Shown piece by piece: positions 28,163-36,667 of a stretch of 64,000 nt of DNA. The position numbers and the translations under genes are program-made. The first letter of the stretch is position 1. Each line of letters starts with the position of its first letter. This DNA comes from Dysgonomonas sp. HGC4 (lineage in GTDB: Bacteria > Bacteroidota > Bacteroidia > Bacteroidales > Dysgonomonadaceae): the NCBI RefSeq assembly GCF_001261715.1, contig NZ_CVRU01000158.1, forward strand, positions 1-64,000, read 5' to 3'. Under the pieces are notes generated by a model, which saw only the letters and a list, made by a program, of their open reading frames with translations, was not told the origin of the DNA and ran no database searches.

Positions 28163-28179
28163 TAAGGTCGCAGACCTCT
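28163..28179. repeat. intergenic palindrome AAGGTC-GCA-GACCT
   Basis: AGGTC-GCA-GACCT with the tail CTTTACTTGTTTAATAGTA on the plus strand. It lies 11 bases upstream of pgpH, between two minus-strand genes, in the opposite orientation to most copies. Confidence 0.65.
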
Positions 28180-28327
28180 TTACTTGTTTAATAGTATTTG
28201 TCGGAAGAAGAGTTTAAATCTGATCAATCCAATGATAAACACACATCGAAAAGATTGTCTCTACAATAACAACATGGCACTAAAACAGTTTAGTGTTACT
28301 CAATATATTAACTATTGAGCAATGACT

Positions 28328-29044
28328 TTAGTTCAAATTCACCAAGAAATTGAAATCATCGTTAGAAGTCAATTCGCATGGCTCTTTTCCGAATTTAAAT
28401 ATACGTGCAGAGCGATCTCCAATCAACGACAATTTTCCATTCTCAAAATGCAGAATAGTTGATTCTCTCAGACCCACTACATAAACATCTGGATTTTCGA
28501 TCACAAATTCATTTATTCTCATTTCTCTGGTTTCTCCACCATGATTATCAGGATGAGCATCCAGATAATGTGGGTTCAACTGAAAAGGAACTAAATTGAG
28601 TGTTTCGAAACTCAAAGGAGCCACAATAGGCATATCATTTGTAGTTCTCAATGTTGGGCATGCCACATTAGAACCTGCACTCCATCCAATATAAGGTGTA
28701 CCTGTATTTACTTTCTCGCGAATAAGATCTATTAAATCGTTTTCTTGAAGAGTTCGGGTCAATTTCCAAGTATTACCACCACCAATCATTATAGCATCTG
28801 CTGTGCGTATAGCTTCTTTGGGGTCTACAAATGTATGTATTCCTTTTACCTGAATACCTACTTCCTGCAAGCTATCGTTTACTTTTCCCGCATATTCGTC
28901 ATACGAAAAAGTTACTGCTGCATAAGGTATAAACACTATATTGAGGGGTTTATCTCCTAAAAAAGATTTTATTGTTTGTTTAGGATAACCTAAATACGAC
29001 TCACCCGGATTAGTTGAATTGCTCAGTAATAATAATTTCATCAT
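28328..29044 (-). CDS. pepE: dipeptidase E, peptidase family S51
   Basis: Cytoplasmic serine peptidase of 238 residues that hydrolyses dipeptides with an N-terminal aspartate. The catalytic Ser is in the nucleophile elbow IGWSAGSNVACPT. The preceding glycine-rich loop is MIGGGNTWKL. The His is in FQLNPHYLDAHPDNHGGE and the Glu region in VGLRESTILHF. The fold is class-I glutamine-amidotransferase-like, and length fits PepE. Two Met codons open the frame; the second (MKLLLLSNST) may be the true start. A -7 box lies 24 bases upstream. Confidence 0.92.
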   Translation of the reverse strand: MMKLLLLSNSTNPGESYLGYPKQTIKSFLGDKPLNIVFIPYAAVTFSYDEYAGKVNDSLQEVGIQVKGIHTFVDPKEAIRTADAIMIGGGNTWKLTRTLQENDLIDLIREKVNTGTPYIGWSAGSNVACPTLRTTNDMPIVAPLSFETLNLVPFQLNPHYLDAHPDNHGGETREMRINEFVIENPDVYVVGLRESTILHFENGKLSLIGDRSARIFKFGKEPCELTSNDDFNFLVNLN

Positions 29045-29067
29045 TCTAATTATTGGTAATTTCTATA

Positions 29068-29075
29068 CAAATTTA
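29068..29075 (-). promoter_or_regulatory. -7 box of pepE
   Basis: Minus-strand TAAATTTG, an exact TAnnTTTG, about 24 bases before the pepE start. Confidence 0.55.
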
Positions 29076-29196
29076 AGTATAATATGATTGATGCAGTGCA
29101 TATTGCAAAACAAAGTTTAGATAAGTATTCCTATTTTAGAGATCATTGGGTCTTAAAACTCGTCAGAAAGGCTACTCTTAATAGTGATTTTTTCTA

Positions 29197-29204
29197 TATA
29201 TTTG
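29197..29204 (+). promoter_or_regulatory. -7 box upstream of the Dabb gene
   Basis: TATATTTG, an exact TAnnTTTG, would give a leader of about 85 bases to the ATG at 29295. Confidence 0.45.
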
Positions 29205-29294
29205 CTTACGAATAAATAACAAGTAAGTATTTAATGTTGCATTATTTAATTCTAAACATTGTGCATCCAATACTTTCAAAAAAACAATTACACC

Positions 29295-29597
29295 ATGGTT
29301 AAACATATTGTGTTCTGGAAGCTCAAAGAAGAAGCTCATGGAAATGATAAGGCTACAAACGCTTTGCTAATCAAAGAAAAACTAGAAGCTCTTAACGGAA
29401 AAATAGATGGTCTGCTTAAAGTTGAAGTAGGTATCAATTTTCTTGATTCGGCTGCTAATTACGATGTAGCTCTTTATTCCGAAGTGGCATCTAAGGAAGC
29501 ATTGGACGTTTATCAAAATCACCCATTGCACCAAGCTGTATTACCTTTTGTAAAAGAAGCCGTAAATAGCCGAGTAGCTGTTGACTACGAGATTTAA
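29295..29597 (+). CDS. Dabb-family (stress-responsive alpha/beta barrel) protein
   Basis: A 100-residue ferredoxin-like alpha/beta-barrel protein of the Dabb family. The start at 29295 is chosen because the family motif MVKHIVFWKLKEEA begins there; the frame is open 12 codons further up. The middle LLKVEVGINFLDSAANYDVALYSEV and the end YQNHPLHQAVLPFVKE are diagnostic. Members dimerise and some bind small molecules; no biochemical role is clear for this one. It is followed after 180 bases by the AlkD-like gene, with a palindromic repeat in between. Confidence 0.85.
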   Translation: MVKHIVFWKLKEEAHGNDKATNALLIKEKLEALNGKIDGLLKVEVGINFLDSAANYDVALYSEVASKEALDVYQNHPLHQAVLPFVKEAVNSRVAVDYEI

Positions 29598-29666
29598 GAA
29601 CACATATCTATTTGTGCTCTATCTAAATATACATCAACTGCCGGTTACACTCTTGTAATACGGAAT

Positions 29667-29683
29667 TAAGGTTGCAAGCCTTA
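29667..29683. repeat. intergenic palindrome TAAGGTT-GCA-AGCCTTA
   Basis: 7-bp arms with one G-T pair. The tail TTTACTGCTTTGCCATGCA resembles those of other copies, and a second small dyad AACTAGAAATAGTT follows at 29707. Confidence 0.7.
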
Positions 29684-29777
29684 TTTACTGCTTTGCCATG
29701 CACACAACTAGAAATAGTTAGGGTGATAGAACATTGCATTAAGTATTAGCATTACTTACATACTTTCAGTTACTAAA

Positions 29778-30449
29778 ATGATGCAGGAAAAAATTATAAA
29801 AGATATTCGCAAGCGATGCCGAATGGCAATGAATGGTGTTGCTTCTGCGAGTATGAGAGGTTATGGGCTTAATTACAAGCTCAATTTTGGCGTATCGATA
29901 CAAAAGATTAAAGAGATTGCCTCTCGTTATGAATCGGATAAAGATCTGGCTGAAACTCTTTGGTTAGACGGAACTCGTGAATTAAAGATATTGGCAACAT
30001 TGTTATACCCTACTGATCAGTTTTCAAAAGAAACGGCTAATGAGTGGGGGTCGCAAGTTCCTAATCAGGAAATAAGGGAACAGGTTTGTGTAAATCTTTT
30101 TCAGGTTCTCGACTTTTCTGATCAAATAGCTTTAGAGTGGATAAACGAAGAGGATGAGAATGTACGAGCAACAGGATATTGGCTTATTGTAAGACTTTTT
30201 CTCGCGAAAAAATTTGCAGGAACGATAGAAATAGATACATTTCAGTATATATGGAAAGATATTGTTTCCGAAAACGTATCTCTACGCAATGCCGCCGTTT
30301 TGTTTCTGAAAAATGCAGGTAAGTTCTCCCCCACATTGGCTGAGAAAATTTTAGAAAAGGTGACAATATTCAAAGATTCGGAAGATCCGTTACTAAAAGA
30401 AATTTATGACAGCCTTTCTTTTGAGTTCGAATTTTTCTACGATAATTAA
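29778..30449 (+). CDS. AlkD-like HEAT-repeat protein, DNA alkylation repair family (tentative)
   Basis: A 223-residue all-helical protein with a HEAT-like repeat pattern similar to the DNA alkylation repair (AlkD/AlkC) superfamily, which removes alkylated bases from DNA. Supporting segments are FGVSIQKIKEIASRY, DLAETLWLDGTRELKILATLLYP, WGSQVPNQEIREQVCVNLF, EWINEEDENVRATGYWLIVRL and NAAVLFLKNAGKFSP. The catalytic Asp-Trp-Arg arrangement of AlkD cannot be confirmed by eye, so activity is uncertain. It converges with birA. Confidence 0.6.
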   Translation: MMQEKIIKDIRKRCRMAMNGVASASMRGYGLNYKLNFGVSIQKIKEIASRYESDKDLAETLWLDGTRELKILATLLYPTDQFSKETANEWGSQVPNQEIREQVCVNLFQVLDFSDQIALEWINEEDENVRATGYWLIVRLFLAKKFAGTIEIDTFQYIWKDIVSENVSLRNAAVLFLKNAGKFSPTLAEKILEKVTIFKDSEDPLLKEIYDSLSFEFEFFYDN

Positions 30450-30481
30450 TTGAAGAGATAAATAATTCTAAAAGAAATACT

Positions 30482-31213
30482 TTAGAGAATATATTTGATT
30501 TCTTTAAAGGCGAATTTTCGGATCATACCCGATTCGAGTTTTAAGACTAATAAGCCTGAATCTTCAACATCGTGAATCTGGGCAAGAAAAGTTGCCTCAT
30601 TGTCAGTAAATAGATGAAACCCCTCTTTTCTGAATAAAGAGGCTTTATATTCAGCTTTTATTATTTCCGGAGAGTCTAGTTTTGCATAGTAAAAAAGCAG
30701 ACGCTCTATTATTTGAGTCAGTATATCCTCTACATTATATGAATCGCCCGTAATCTGTTTCAACGATACAGGATTAGGGGCGTTACTCGTAAAAGTATCT
30801 TGATTAAGATTAAGCCCTACCCCTATAATCATTCGGTTGACTTCGTCTCCCATAATATCGTTTTCGATAAGAATACCCGTTATCTTCTTCTCGTTCCAAT
30901 AAATATCATTCGGCCATTTGATAGAGATACCCAAGGTATAGTTATCCAACACATCTTTTATTGCAAGAGATATAATTTGAGATATAATAAACGGACGATC
31001 GGCTTTTAGTCCCTTGGGATATAAGATAGTACTGAACATGAGGTTCTCGCCTTTTGCCGACTCCCACGAATTGCCTCTTTGACCTCGCCCAGCACTTTGA
31101 AAATCAACATATACAGATGTTCCATCTCCCAAAGACTTTACATCACTGAGGTTTTTCAGATAAGAATTGGTAGATGTTACTTCTTCCAAATGAATAAACA
31201 ATGGCTTCTTCAT
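30482..31213 (-). CDS. birA: biotin-[acetyl-CoA-carboxylase] ligase
   Basis: Attaches biotin to the lysine of biotin carboxyl carrier proteins through biotinyl-AMP. The 243 residues hold only the catalytic domain (EVTSTNSYLK, the biotin and ATP loop SAGRGQRGNSWESAKGENL, KWPNDIYWNEKKITGILIE, GVGLNLNQ) and a short SH3-like C-terminal domain. There is no N-terminal helix-turn-helix, so it is a monofunctional ligase and not a repressor. It overlaps the upstream MmcQ/YjbR gene by 4 bases (ATGA) and is last in a four-gene minus-strand cluster. Confidence 0.95.
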   Translation of the reverse strand: MKKPLFIHLEEVTSTNSYLKNLSDVKSLGDGTSVYVDFQSAGRGQRGNSWESAKGENLMFSTILYPKGLKADRPFIISQIISLAIKDVLDNYTLGISIKWPNDIYWNEKKITGILIENDIMGDEVNRMIIGVGLNLNQDTFTSNAPNPVSLKQITGDSYNVEDILTQIIERLLFYYAKLDSPEIIKAEYKASLFRKEGFHLFTDNEATFLAQIHDVEDSGLLVLKLESGMIRKFAFKEIKYIL

Positions 31214-31590
31214 ATATTTCGATCCTCCATAACAGCATATTCCGCTTGTCTTTTTTTAGGCAATTTCTTGATTACTTCTTCTACCGAATGCATAATAAGC
31301 TCTTTTATTAAATCATCTGGAACATCACTCTCCAGATAAATAGAGTTCCATGTTAAGGTTTTAGTATGCTGACCATTTACAACGCCTTCATATTTTTCTC
31401 TCAACTCTACCGACCTTTCGGGATAACACTTCATACTCACTCTGAACATTGCATCTTTAGGTTCGATATTCACATAAGCAAACATTTTATCCATTACTTT
31501 AAATACCAATATTCTATCATCAAAGAATGGAAACGATTCACTCGCTCCTTTTACAGACATACAGAACTCTCTCAGGTCTTCAATATTCAT
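31210..31590 (-). CDS. MmcQ/YjbR-family protein, copy 1
   Basis: A 126-residue protein of the MmcQ/YjbR family (CyaY-like fold), with no firmly established function. Pattern: MNIEDLREFCMSVKGASESFPF, then VFKVMDKMFAYVNIEP, MKCYPERSVELREKYEGVV, and the conserved WNSIYLESDVPDDLI with the C-terminal HSVEEVIKKLPKK. It lies directly downstream of a close paralogue and overlaps birA by 4 bases, so the three are cotranscribed. Confidence 0.88.
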   Translation of the reverse strand: MNIEDLREFCMSVKGASESFPFFDDRILVFKVMDKMFAYVNIEPKDAMFRVSMKCYPERSVELREKYEGVVNGQHTKTLTWNSIYLESDVPDDLIKELIMHSVEEVIKKLPKKRQAEYAVMEDRNI

Positions 31591-31601
31591 AGAGTTTCTT
31601 T

Positions 31602-31979
31602 TTATAGAGAGTCCGACTTCATTTCAGCATATTCTGCCTGTTGTTTCTTGGGTAGTTTTTTAATGACTTCTTCTACTGAATGATTTACCCAATATTTAAG
31701 TTCGTCATCCGGCATATTTTGCTCAATAAAAATAGAGTTCCAATATTTCTTATTGGAATGATAACCGGGAATAACACACTCATATTTTTCTCTAAGTTCT
31801 ATTGCCTTTTCGGGATCACATTTCAGGTTTAACAGAAACCCATCATCGCGCCTTTCTAGCCCCATATAGGCAAACATTTTACCCATTACCTTAAATACAA
31901 TTGTAGTTTCATCAAAAGGAAAACATTCTTCCGCTCCTTTTACCGAAAGGCAATATTCTCTTACATCTTCTATATTCAT
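31602..31979 (-). CDS. MmcQ/YjbR-family protein, copy 2 (tandem paralogue)
   Basis: A 125-residue MmcQ/YjbR-family protein. It aligns along its whole length with the neighbouring copy, with roughly half the residues identical by eye. Identity is highest at both ends (MNIED.RE.C.SVKGA and HSVEEVIKKLPKK.QAEYA). Between them the copies differ in charged loops (ERRDDGFLLNLK here). The pair is therefore a tandem duplication. It ends 11 bases before copy 1 starts. Confidence 0.88.
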   Translation of the reverse strand: MNIEDVREYCLSVKGAEECFPFDETTIVFKVMGKMFAYMGLERRDDGFLLNLKCDPEKAIELREKYECVIPGYHSNKKYWNSIFIEQNMPDDELKYWVNHSVEEVIKKLPKKQQAEYAEMKSDSL

Positions 31980-32042
31980 ATCACTTAAGTAATGCTAAGT
32001 ATTTATTTAATCCTATTCTCAACTATAATAAACTCTCGTAGC

Positions 32043-32408
32043 TCAATTTACCGGTGCAAAAAAAGCATCTTCTATATGATCTATTTCCTGCGTTTTCTTA
32101 TTTATAACGATAGCTATTACATCAAATCGGGCAGGAGTTTCGATATTATGTTCTTTAAGATAAAAATCGGCAGCCTCCACTATTCGTTTGATTTTTGTTT
32201 TCGACACAGCCTCTTCCGGATTTCCCCAGTGATTGGATGTTCGGGTTTTTACTTCCACAAAAACAATAAATTCGGTGTTAGATGCAATTATATCTATTTC
32301 ATATTTCCCGACACCCCAATTACGTTCTATAATCTGATAACCATTCTTACGAAGATAGTCTTCGGCAAGATCTTCACCTTTTTTCCCCAGATCGTTGTGT
32401 TCTGCCAT
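32043..32408 (-). CDS. YraN/UPF0102 endonuclease-like protein
   Basis: A 121-residue protein of the UPF0102 family with a restriction-endonuclease-like fold. Motifs: LGKKGEDLAEDYLRKNGYQIIERNW with the Glu of the nuclease core, then YEIDIIASN (Asp) and FVEVKTR (Glu-x-Lys), together the D-ExK metal site. RFDVIAIVINK completes the core. The biological substrate is not known. It is first in the minus-strand cluster yraN-mmcQ-mmcQ-birA, with an exact -7 box 32 bases upstream, divergent from pyrH. Confidence 0.9.
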   Translation of the reverse strand: MAEHNDLGKKGEDLAEDYLRKNGYQIIERNWGVGKYEIDIIASNTEFIVFVEVKTRTSNHWGNPEEAVSKTKIKRIVEAADFYLKEHNIETPARFDVIAIVINKKTQEIDHIEDAFFAPVN

Positions 32409-32439
32409 CTTCTTAGATTAGTTTGGTTATTAAGTATTA

Positions 32440-32447
32440 CAAATATA
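32440..32447 (-). promoter_or_regulatory. -7 box of the yraN cluster
   Basis: Minus-strand TATATTTG, exact TAnnTTTG, 32 bases before the ATG at 32408. Confidence 0.55.
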
Positions 32448-32556
32448 TGATTTATACTCTTCTTTATTAATAACCTTCTAAAAGAATTCTTCTAATTGAG
32501 GCTCGTAACAAATTGTTATTTTTATAATAATTAGCAGCTTTGATATTCACATTGGC

Positions 32557-32585
32557 TTGATTGTAACAAAAATTATTTAGTTTTG
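32557..32585 (+). promoter_or_regulatory. promoter of pyrH
   Basis: TTG (32557-32559) and, 18 bases later, TAGTTTTG (32578-32585), an exact TAnnTTTG. The resulting leader of about 110 bases contains two hairpins. Confidence 0.55.
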
Positions 32586-32607
32586 TATTTATTATTGTAT
32601 AAATATT

Positions 32608-32662
32608 TAAGGTCTTGTACCTATTTAATATTTTGGCAAGTATAACAGATATAGTCTGTTAT
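32608..32662 (+). repeat. pyrH leader with intergenic palindrome and second hairpin
   Basis: TAAGGT-CTTGT-ACCTA (32608-32623) is followed by the shared tail TTTGGCAAGTATAACA and then a perfect hairpin ATAACAGA-TATAG-TCTGTTAT (32642-32662). Both lie between the pyrH promoter and the ATG. Confidence 0.65.
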
Positions 32663-32704
32663 TACCCTAAGATGTATCACTAAATACTTTTATCTACTTA
32701 ATAA

Positions 32705-33415
32705 ATGGCAAAATATAAGCGAGTACTACTCAAACTTAGCGGCGAATCTCTCATGGGAGATAAACAATATGGCATCGACGAAAAACGTTTGTCGGAATAT
32801 GCAACCCAAATTAAAGAAATTGCAGAAATGGGTGTGCAGGTCGGAATAGTTATCGGAGGTGGAAATATTTTTCGCGGACTGAGTGGTGCATCGAAAGGAT
32901 ATGACCGCGTAAAAGGCGACCAGATGGGTATGCTGGCAACTGTAATCAATAGCTTGGGACTCAGTTCGGCTTTGACTGCTATCGGACAGAAATCTCGTGT
33001 ATTGACAGCCATACGAATGGAACCTATTGGCGAGTTGTATTCTAAATGGAAAGCTATAGAAGCATTGGAGAACGGCGAAGTTGTTGTTATCTCATGCGGA
33101 ACGGGCAATCCATTCTTCACGACCGATACAGGTTCGGCACTTCGAGGTATTGAGATAGAAGCCGATGTTATGCTAAAGGGTACTCGTGTAGATGGTATTT
33201 ATACCGCCGATCCTGAAAAAGACCCTACTGCAACCAAATTTGAGAATATATCTTACGACGATGTATACAACAAAGGGCTTAAGGTTATGGACTTAACTGC
33301 AACTACGATGTGTAAAGAAAACAATCTTCCGATCGTTGTTTTCGATATGGACACTGTTGGCAATCTGGCGAAGGTGATGAGAGGCGAAAACATTGGTACT
33401 TACGTTCACGCATAA
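32705..33415 (+). CDS. pyrH: uridylate (UMP) kinase
   Basis: Hexameric amino-acid-kinase-fold enzyme that phosphorylates UMP to UDP in pyrimidine synthesis. Motifs: KRVLLKLSGESLMGD at the N-terminus, VGIVIGGGNIFRGL, DQMGMLATVINSLGL, VVISCGTGNPFFTTDTGSALR and the nucleotide loop GTRVDGIYTADPEKDPTA. The 236 residues are typical. frr follows 123 bases later, the common bacterial pyrH-frr order, though tsf and rpsB are not upstream here. The long leader with two hairpins could carry regulation. The stop TAA begins a degenerate intergenic palindrome. Confidence 0.97.
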   Translation: MAKYKRVLLKLSGESLMGDKQYGIDEKRLSEYATQIKEIAEMGVQVGIVIGGGNIFRGLSGASKGYDRVKGDQMGMLATVINSLGLSSALTAIGQKSRVLTAIRMEPIGELYSKWKAIEALENGEVVVISCGTGNPFFTTDTGSALRGIEIEADVMLKGTRVDGIYTADPEKDPTATKFENISYDDVYNKGLKVMDLTATTMCKENNLPIVVFDMDTVGNLAKVMRGENIGTYVHA

Positions 33416-33430
33416 GAGGTTGCAGACTTT
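33413..33430. repeat. degenerate intergenic palindrome on the pyrH stop
   Basis: TAAGAGGTTGCAGACTTTTT starts with the pyrH stop codon and keeps the core AGGTTGCAGAC. The right arm is decayed. Confidence 0.5.
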
Positions 33431-33538
33431 TTTATGGCTTCGCTTGATATAATAAGCAGATAAGCTGCTAATGATACGCTCCATACAACCATATTTAATA
33501 AATAGAAAGAATAAACATATTTGTAATTTTCACAACAA

Positions 33539-34099
33539 ATGACAGACATTAAAGACTTCGAAAAGAAAGCTGAAGCCAAAATGCAATCAACAATTGAGTT
33601 TTTAGAAGAAACTTTGGCTCACATACGTGCAGGAAAAGCAAATCCTCGTATTTTGGATGGTATCAAATTAGACTATTACGGAAACATTACTCCTCTTACA
33701 GGTGTTGCTTCTGTTAATACTCCTGATGCTAGAACTATCGTTATCCAACCTTGGGAAAAAAATATGTTAAGCGAAATAGAAAAAGCTATTATCAACTCCG
33801 ATCTTGGATTAAACCCTGATAACAATGGAGAGATGATTCGTTTATCTATTCCTCCTCTTACCGAAGAACGCCGTAAAGCACTCGTAAAACAATCGAAACA
33901 AGAAGCCGAAGATGCTAAAATAAGCGTTCGTAATGCTCGTCGCGATGTTATAGATGCTGCAAAGAAATCAGTAAAAGAAGGTACTCCCGAAGACGTTGCT
34001 AAAGATGCCGAAGCTTCTATTCAAAAAATTCACGACAAGTATATCAAACAAATAGATGACTTGTTTGCTGCTAAGGAAAAAGAGATTATGACTGTATAA
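33539..34099 (+). CDS. frr: ribosome recycling factor
   Basis: Splits post-termination ribosomes together with EF-G. The 186 residues are the usual length. The helical bundle begins [18 protein letters not shown], with the conserved [14 protein letters not shown], the domain 2 segment [20 protein letters not shown], the [15 protein letters not shown] loop and [18 protein letters not shown]. It follows pyrH and ends before a long hairpin that probably terminates the transcript. Confidence 0.97.
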   Translation: MTDIKDFEKKAEAKMQSTIEFLEETLAHIRAGKANPRILDGIKLDYYGNITPLTGVASVNTPDARTIVIQPWEKNMLSEIEKAIINSDLGLNPDNNGEMIRLSIPPLTEERRKALVKQSKQEAEDAKISVRNARRDVIDAAKKSVKEGTPEDVAKDAEASIQKIHDKYIKQIDDLFAAKEKEIMTV

Positions 34100-34128
34100 G
34101 TATCAGTCTTTTCTTAAAAAGAAATAGG

Positions 34129-34174
34129 GAGTAAAGAATTTAGAGGTGTAAAGCTCTTTATTCTTTACTCTTTT
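34129..34174 (+). terminator. long hairpin, probable terminator of pyrH-frr
   Basis: GAGTAAAGAAT (34129-34139) pairs with ATTCTTTACTC (34160-34170). The inner AGAG/CTCT extends the stem, and TTTT follows. Confidence 0.75.
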
Positions 34175-34330
34175 GCTATCTTACACACTTTATCAAATTG
34201 TCATACCTTATTAAAAACAGTAACAGCCAAAGGGTATTCTAAAATATATCCTTAAATAATTTAGATCAACTTAATACGCTTACATGAAATAAAGAAACCT
34301 TTTATCCATTCCACTTAAAACACATCTCTT

Positions 34331-35575
34331 ATGGCTACAATTAAACCATTTAAAGGCTTACGCCCTCCTAAAAGCATCATCAAAGAAGTAGCATCACGCC
34401 CCTATGATGTATTGAATTCTCTTGAAGCCAGACTTGAAGCAGAAGGTAACGAAAAGTCGTTGTACCGAATAATTAAACCCGAAATTGATTTTGAAACAGA
34501 AATAGACGAGCATCACCCCGAGGTCTATGAGCGTGCTGTGAAAAACTTTCACAAATTTCAGGAAAGAGGATGGCTTGTACAAGATGAGCAGGAAAATTAC
34601 TATGTATACGCTCAAACAATGAATGGAAAAACTCAGTACGGTTTAGTAGTTTGCTCTCATGTTGACGATTACATGACGGGGAAAATAAAGAAGCACGAAC
34701 TGACCCGAAAAGACAAAGAAGAAGATCGCATGTTACATGTTAGTGTGAATGATGCTAATATAGAGCCTGTTTTCTTTGCATACCCTGACAATGAAGAATT
34801 AAATATAATCATAAAGCGAGTTATAGCATCGCCTGCCGAATATGATTTTACGACTCCCGATAATGTAGGGCATCATTTCTGGATAATAAATGATAAAAAG
34901 GATATAAATAATATAACCGATCTCTTTGCTCGAATACCCTATTTATATATTGCAGATGGGCATCACCGATCGGCAGCCGCCGCATTAGTATGTGCTGAAA
35001 AGGCTAAGAAGAACCCCAATCACACAGGAAGCGAAGAGTATAATTACTTTATGGCGGTATGTTTTTCGGCAAGCCAGCTCAACATTATTGATTATAATCG
35101 TTTGGTAAAAGACCTCAATGGACTAACTCCCTCTGAGTTTCTAAAAAAGCTAGAAGCCTCTTTCGTAATTGAAGAAAAAGGATCGGATATAATCCGCCCA
35201 ACAGGATTACACAACTTCTCTATTTATGTAGACCACAAATGCTATAGTTTAACTGCTAAAGAAAATACTTATAACGATGATGATCCTATAGATGTACTTG
35301 ATGTAACCATTTCATCTAAATATATTCTCGATGACATTCTTGGTATCGAAGATTTGCGCACCGACAAGAGAATTGATTTTGTTGGAGGGATAAGAGGCTT
35401 AAATGAATTGAAGCAACGTGTAGACAGTGGAGAAATGGCTCTGGCAATAGTTCTCCATCCTGTTACTATGGAGCAATTGATGAGAATCTCAGATTCAAAC
35501 AATATTATGCCCCCAAAAACTACATGGTTTGAGCCAAAGCTTCGATCAGGATTAGTTATTCACAAGCTAAATTGA
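34331..35575 (+). CDS. DUF1015-family protein
   Basis: A 414-residue cytoplasmic protein of the DUF1015 family, whose biochemical role is not established. Diagnostic segments are IKPFKGLRPPKSIIKEVASRPYDVL near the start, GLVVCSHVDDYMTGKIKKHELTRKDKEEDR, the strongly conserved YIADGHHRSAAAALV, AVCFSASQLNIIDYNRLV and, near the end, PPKTTWFEPKLRSGLVIH. The Asp-Gly-His-His core suggests a catalytic or ligand site. In some genomes the family lies near serine biosynthesis genes, but not here. It has no signal peptide. Confidence 0.9.
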   Translation: MATIKPFKGLRPPKSIIKEVASRPYDVLNSLEARLEAEGNEKSLYRIIKPEIDFETEIDEHHPEVYERAVKNFHKFQERGWLVQDEQENYYVYAQTMNGKTQYGLVVCSHVDDYMTGKIKKHELTRKDKEEDRMLHVSVNDANIEPVFFAYPDNEELNIIIKRVIASPAEYDFTTPDNVGHHFWIINDKKDINNITDLFARIPYLYIADGHHRSAAAALVCAEKAKKNPNHTGSEEYNYFMAVCFSASQLNIIDYNRLVKDLNGLTPSEFLKKLEASFVIEEKGSDIIRPTGLHNFSIYVDHKCYSLTAKENTYNDDDPIDVLDVTISSKYILDDILGIEDLRTDKRIDFVGGIRGLNELKQRVDSGEMALAIVLHPVTMEQLMRISDSNNIMPPKTTWFEPKLRSGLVIHKLN

Positions 35576-35627
35576 GGTATGCATTCTTAAATCGCACAAG
35601 AATAAATCATTATTAGCACTTAATTTA

Positions 35628-35635
35628 TACCTTTA
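35628..35635 (+). promoter_or_regulatory. possible -7 box of rsgA
   Basis: TACCTTTA matches TAnnTTTG at seven of eight positions, about 105 bases before the rsgA start. Confidence 0.35.
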
Positions 35636-35652
35636 CAGACGAAAGAAAAGTA

Positions 35653-35713
35653 GAGGTATAGCGTTATACACCTACGGAAAATTAATTAATATCAAAAAGG
35701 TATAAGACCTTAA
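35653..35713. repeat. two palindromes in the rsgA leader
   Basis: An imperfect dyad with arms AGGTATA and TATACACCT (35653-35673) precedes AAGGT-ATAAG-ACCTT (35697-35711). Read on the minus strand, the second is TTAAGGTCTTATACCTTTT, closely matching the copy in the pyrH leader but inverted. Confidence 0.55.
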
Positions 35714-35740
35714 GAATTAGAAAACAATGAAAAAAGCTTG

Positions 35741-36667
35741 ATGAGAGGATTGGTTATAAAAAATACAGGAAGTTGGTATCTTGTACGAACAGATGAGAAC
35801 AAAGATGTTGAGTGCAAAATAAGAGGCAGTTTTAGGCTTAAAGATATCAGAAGTACCAACCCTATAACGGTAGGAGACAGAGTATCTATTGTAATGAACG
35901 AAGATAATACTGGCGTTATTACTGAAATTGAAGCCCGTAAGAACTACATCATCAGACGATCGTCTAACCTATCGAAGCAATCTCATATCATAGCTTCTAA
36001 TCTCGATCTGTGCTTTCTCATTGTCACCGTTTCAAAGCCTGTGACTACGACAGTCTTTATAGATCGTTTTCTAGCCTCAGCCGAAGCATATCGTATTCCA
36101 GTCAATCTACTATTCAACAAGATAGACATTTGTGATGAAGAGGAAATAGAATATATGGAAGCGCTGATAAACTTATATGAGTATATAGGTTATCCATGCT
36201 TCAAAATTTCAGCAAGAAACAGCACCGGACTAGATATTCTGAATGATAAGCTAAAAGACCAGATAACTTTATTCTCAGGACATTCGGGAGTCGGAAAATC
36301 AACTCTTATCAATGCCATAGTGCCCAATGCTACTTTGCGGACAGGTGATATTTCTAATTATCACGGAAAGGGAATGCATACAACGACGTTCTCCGAAATG
36401 CTCGAACTACCACAAGGAGGCTTCATTATAGATACTCCTGGCATTAAAGGCTTCGGAACGGTAGATATGAGTCCCGAAGAAATAAGCCACTACTTCCCCG
36501 AGATATTTAAATTCTCGCACAATTGCCGCTTCAACAATTGCATGCACACCAATGAACCGGGATGCGCTGTTAGAGAAGCCGTAGAGAATCATTATATAAG
36601 CGAAACCAGATATAAATCATATATCAATATTTTAGAAGACGAAACCAATGACAAATACAGAAAGTAA
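35741..36667 (+). CDS. rsgA: small-subunit ribosome biogenesis GTPase RsgA
   Basis: Circularly permuted GTPase that helps mature the 30S subunit. The N-terminal OB-fold (residues about 1-75) is followed by G4 ([11 protein letters not shown]), then G1 [16 protein letters not shown], the switch segment [11 protein letters not shown], and G3 DTPGIKGFG. The C-terminal zinc-binding motif is present: [16 protein letters not shown]. The start is the ATG at 35741; a TTG one codon earlier is unlikely. 308 residues is normal. Its last 20 bases overlap the start of the DUF2809 pseudogene in another frame. Confidence 0.96.
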   Translation: MRGLVIKNTGSWYLVRTDENKDVECKIRGSFRLKDIRSTNPITVGDRVSIVMNEDNTGVITEIEARKNYIIRRSSNLSKQSHIIASNLDLCFLIVTVSKPVTTTVFIDRFLASAEAYRIPVNLLFNKIDICDEEEIEYMEALINLYEYIGYPCFKISARNSTGLDILNDKLKDQITLFSGHSGVGKSTLINAIVPNATLRTGDISNYHGKGMHTTTFSEMLELPQGGFIIDTPGIKGFGTVDMSPEEISHYFPEIFKFSHNCRFNNCMHTNEPGCAVREAVENHYISETRYKSYINILEDETNDKYRK

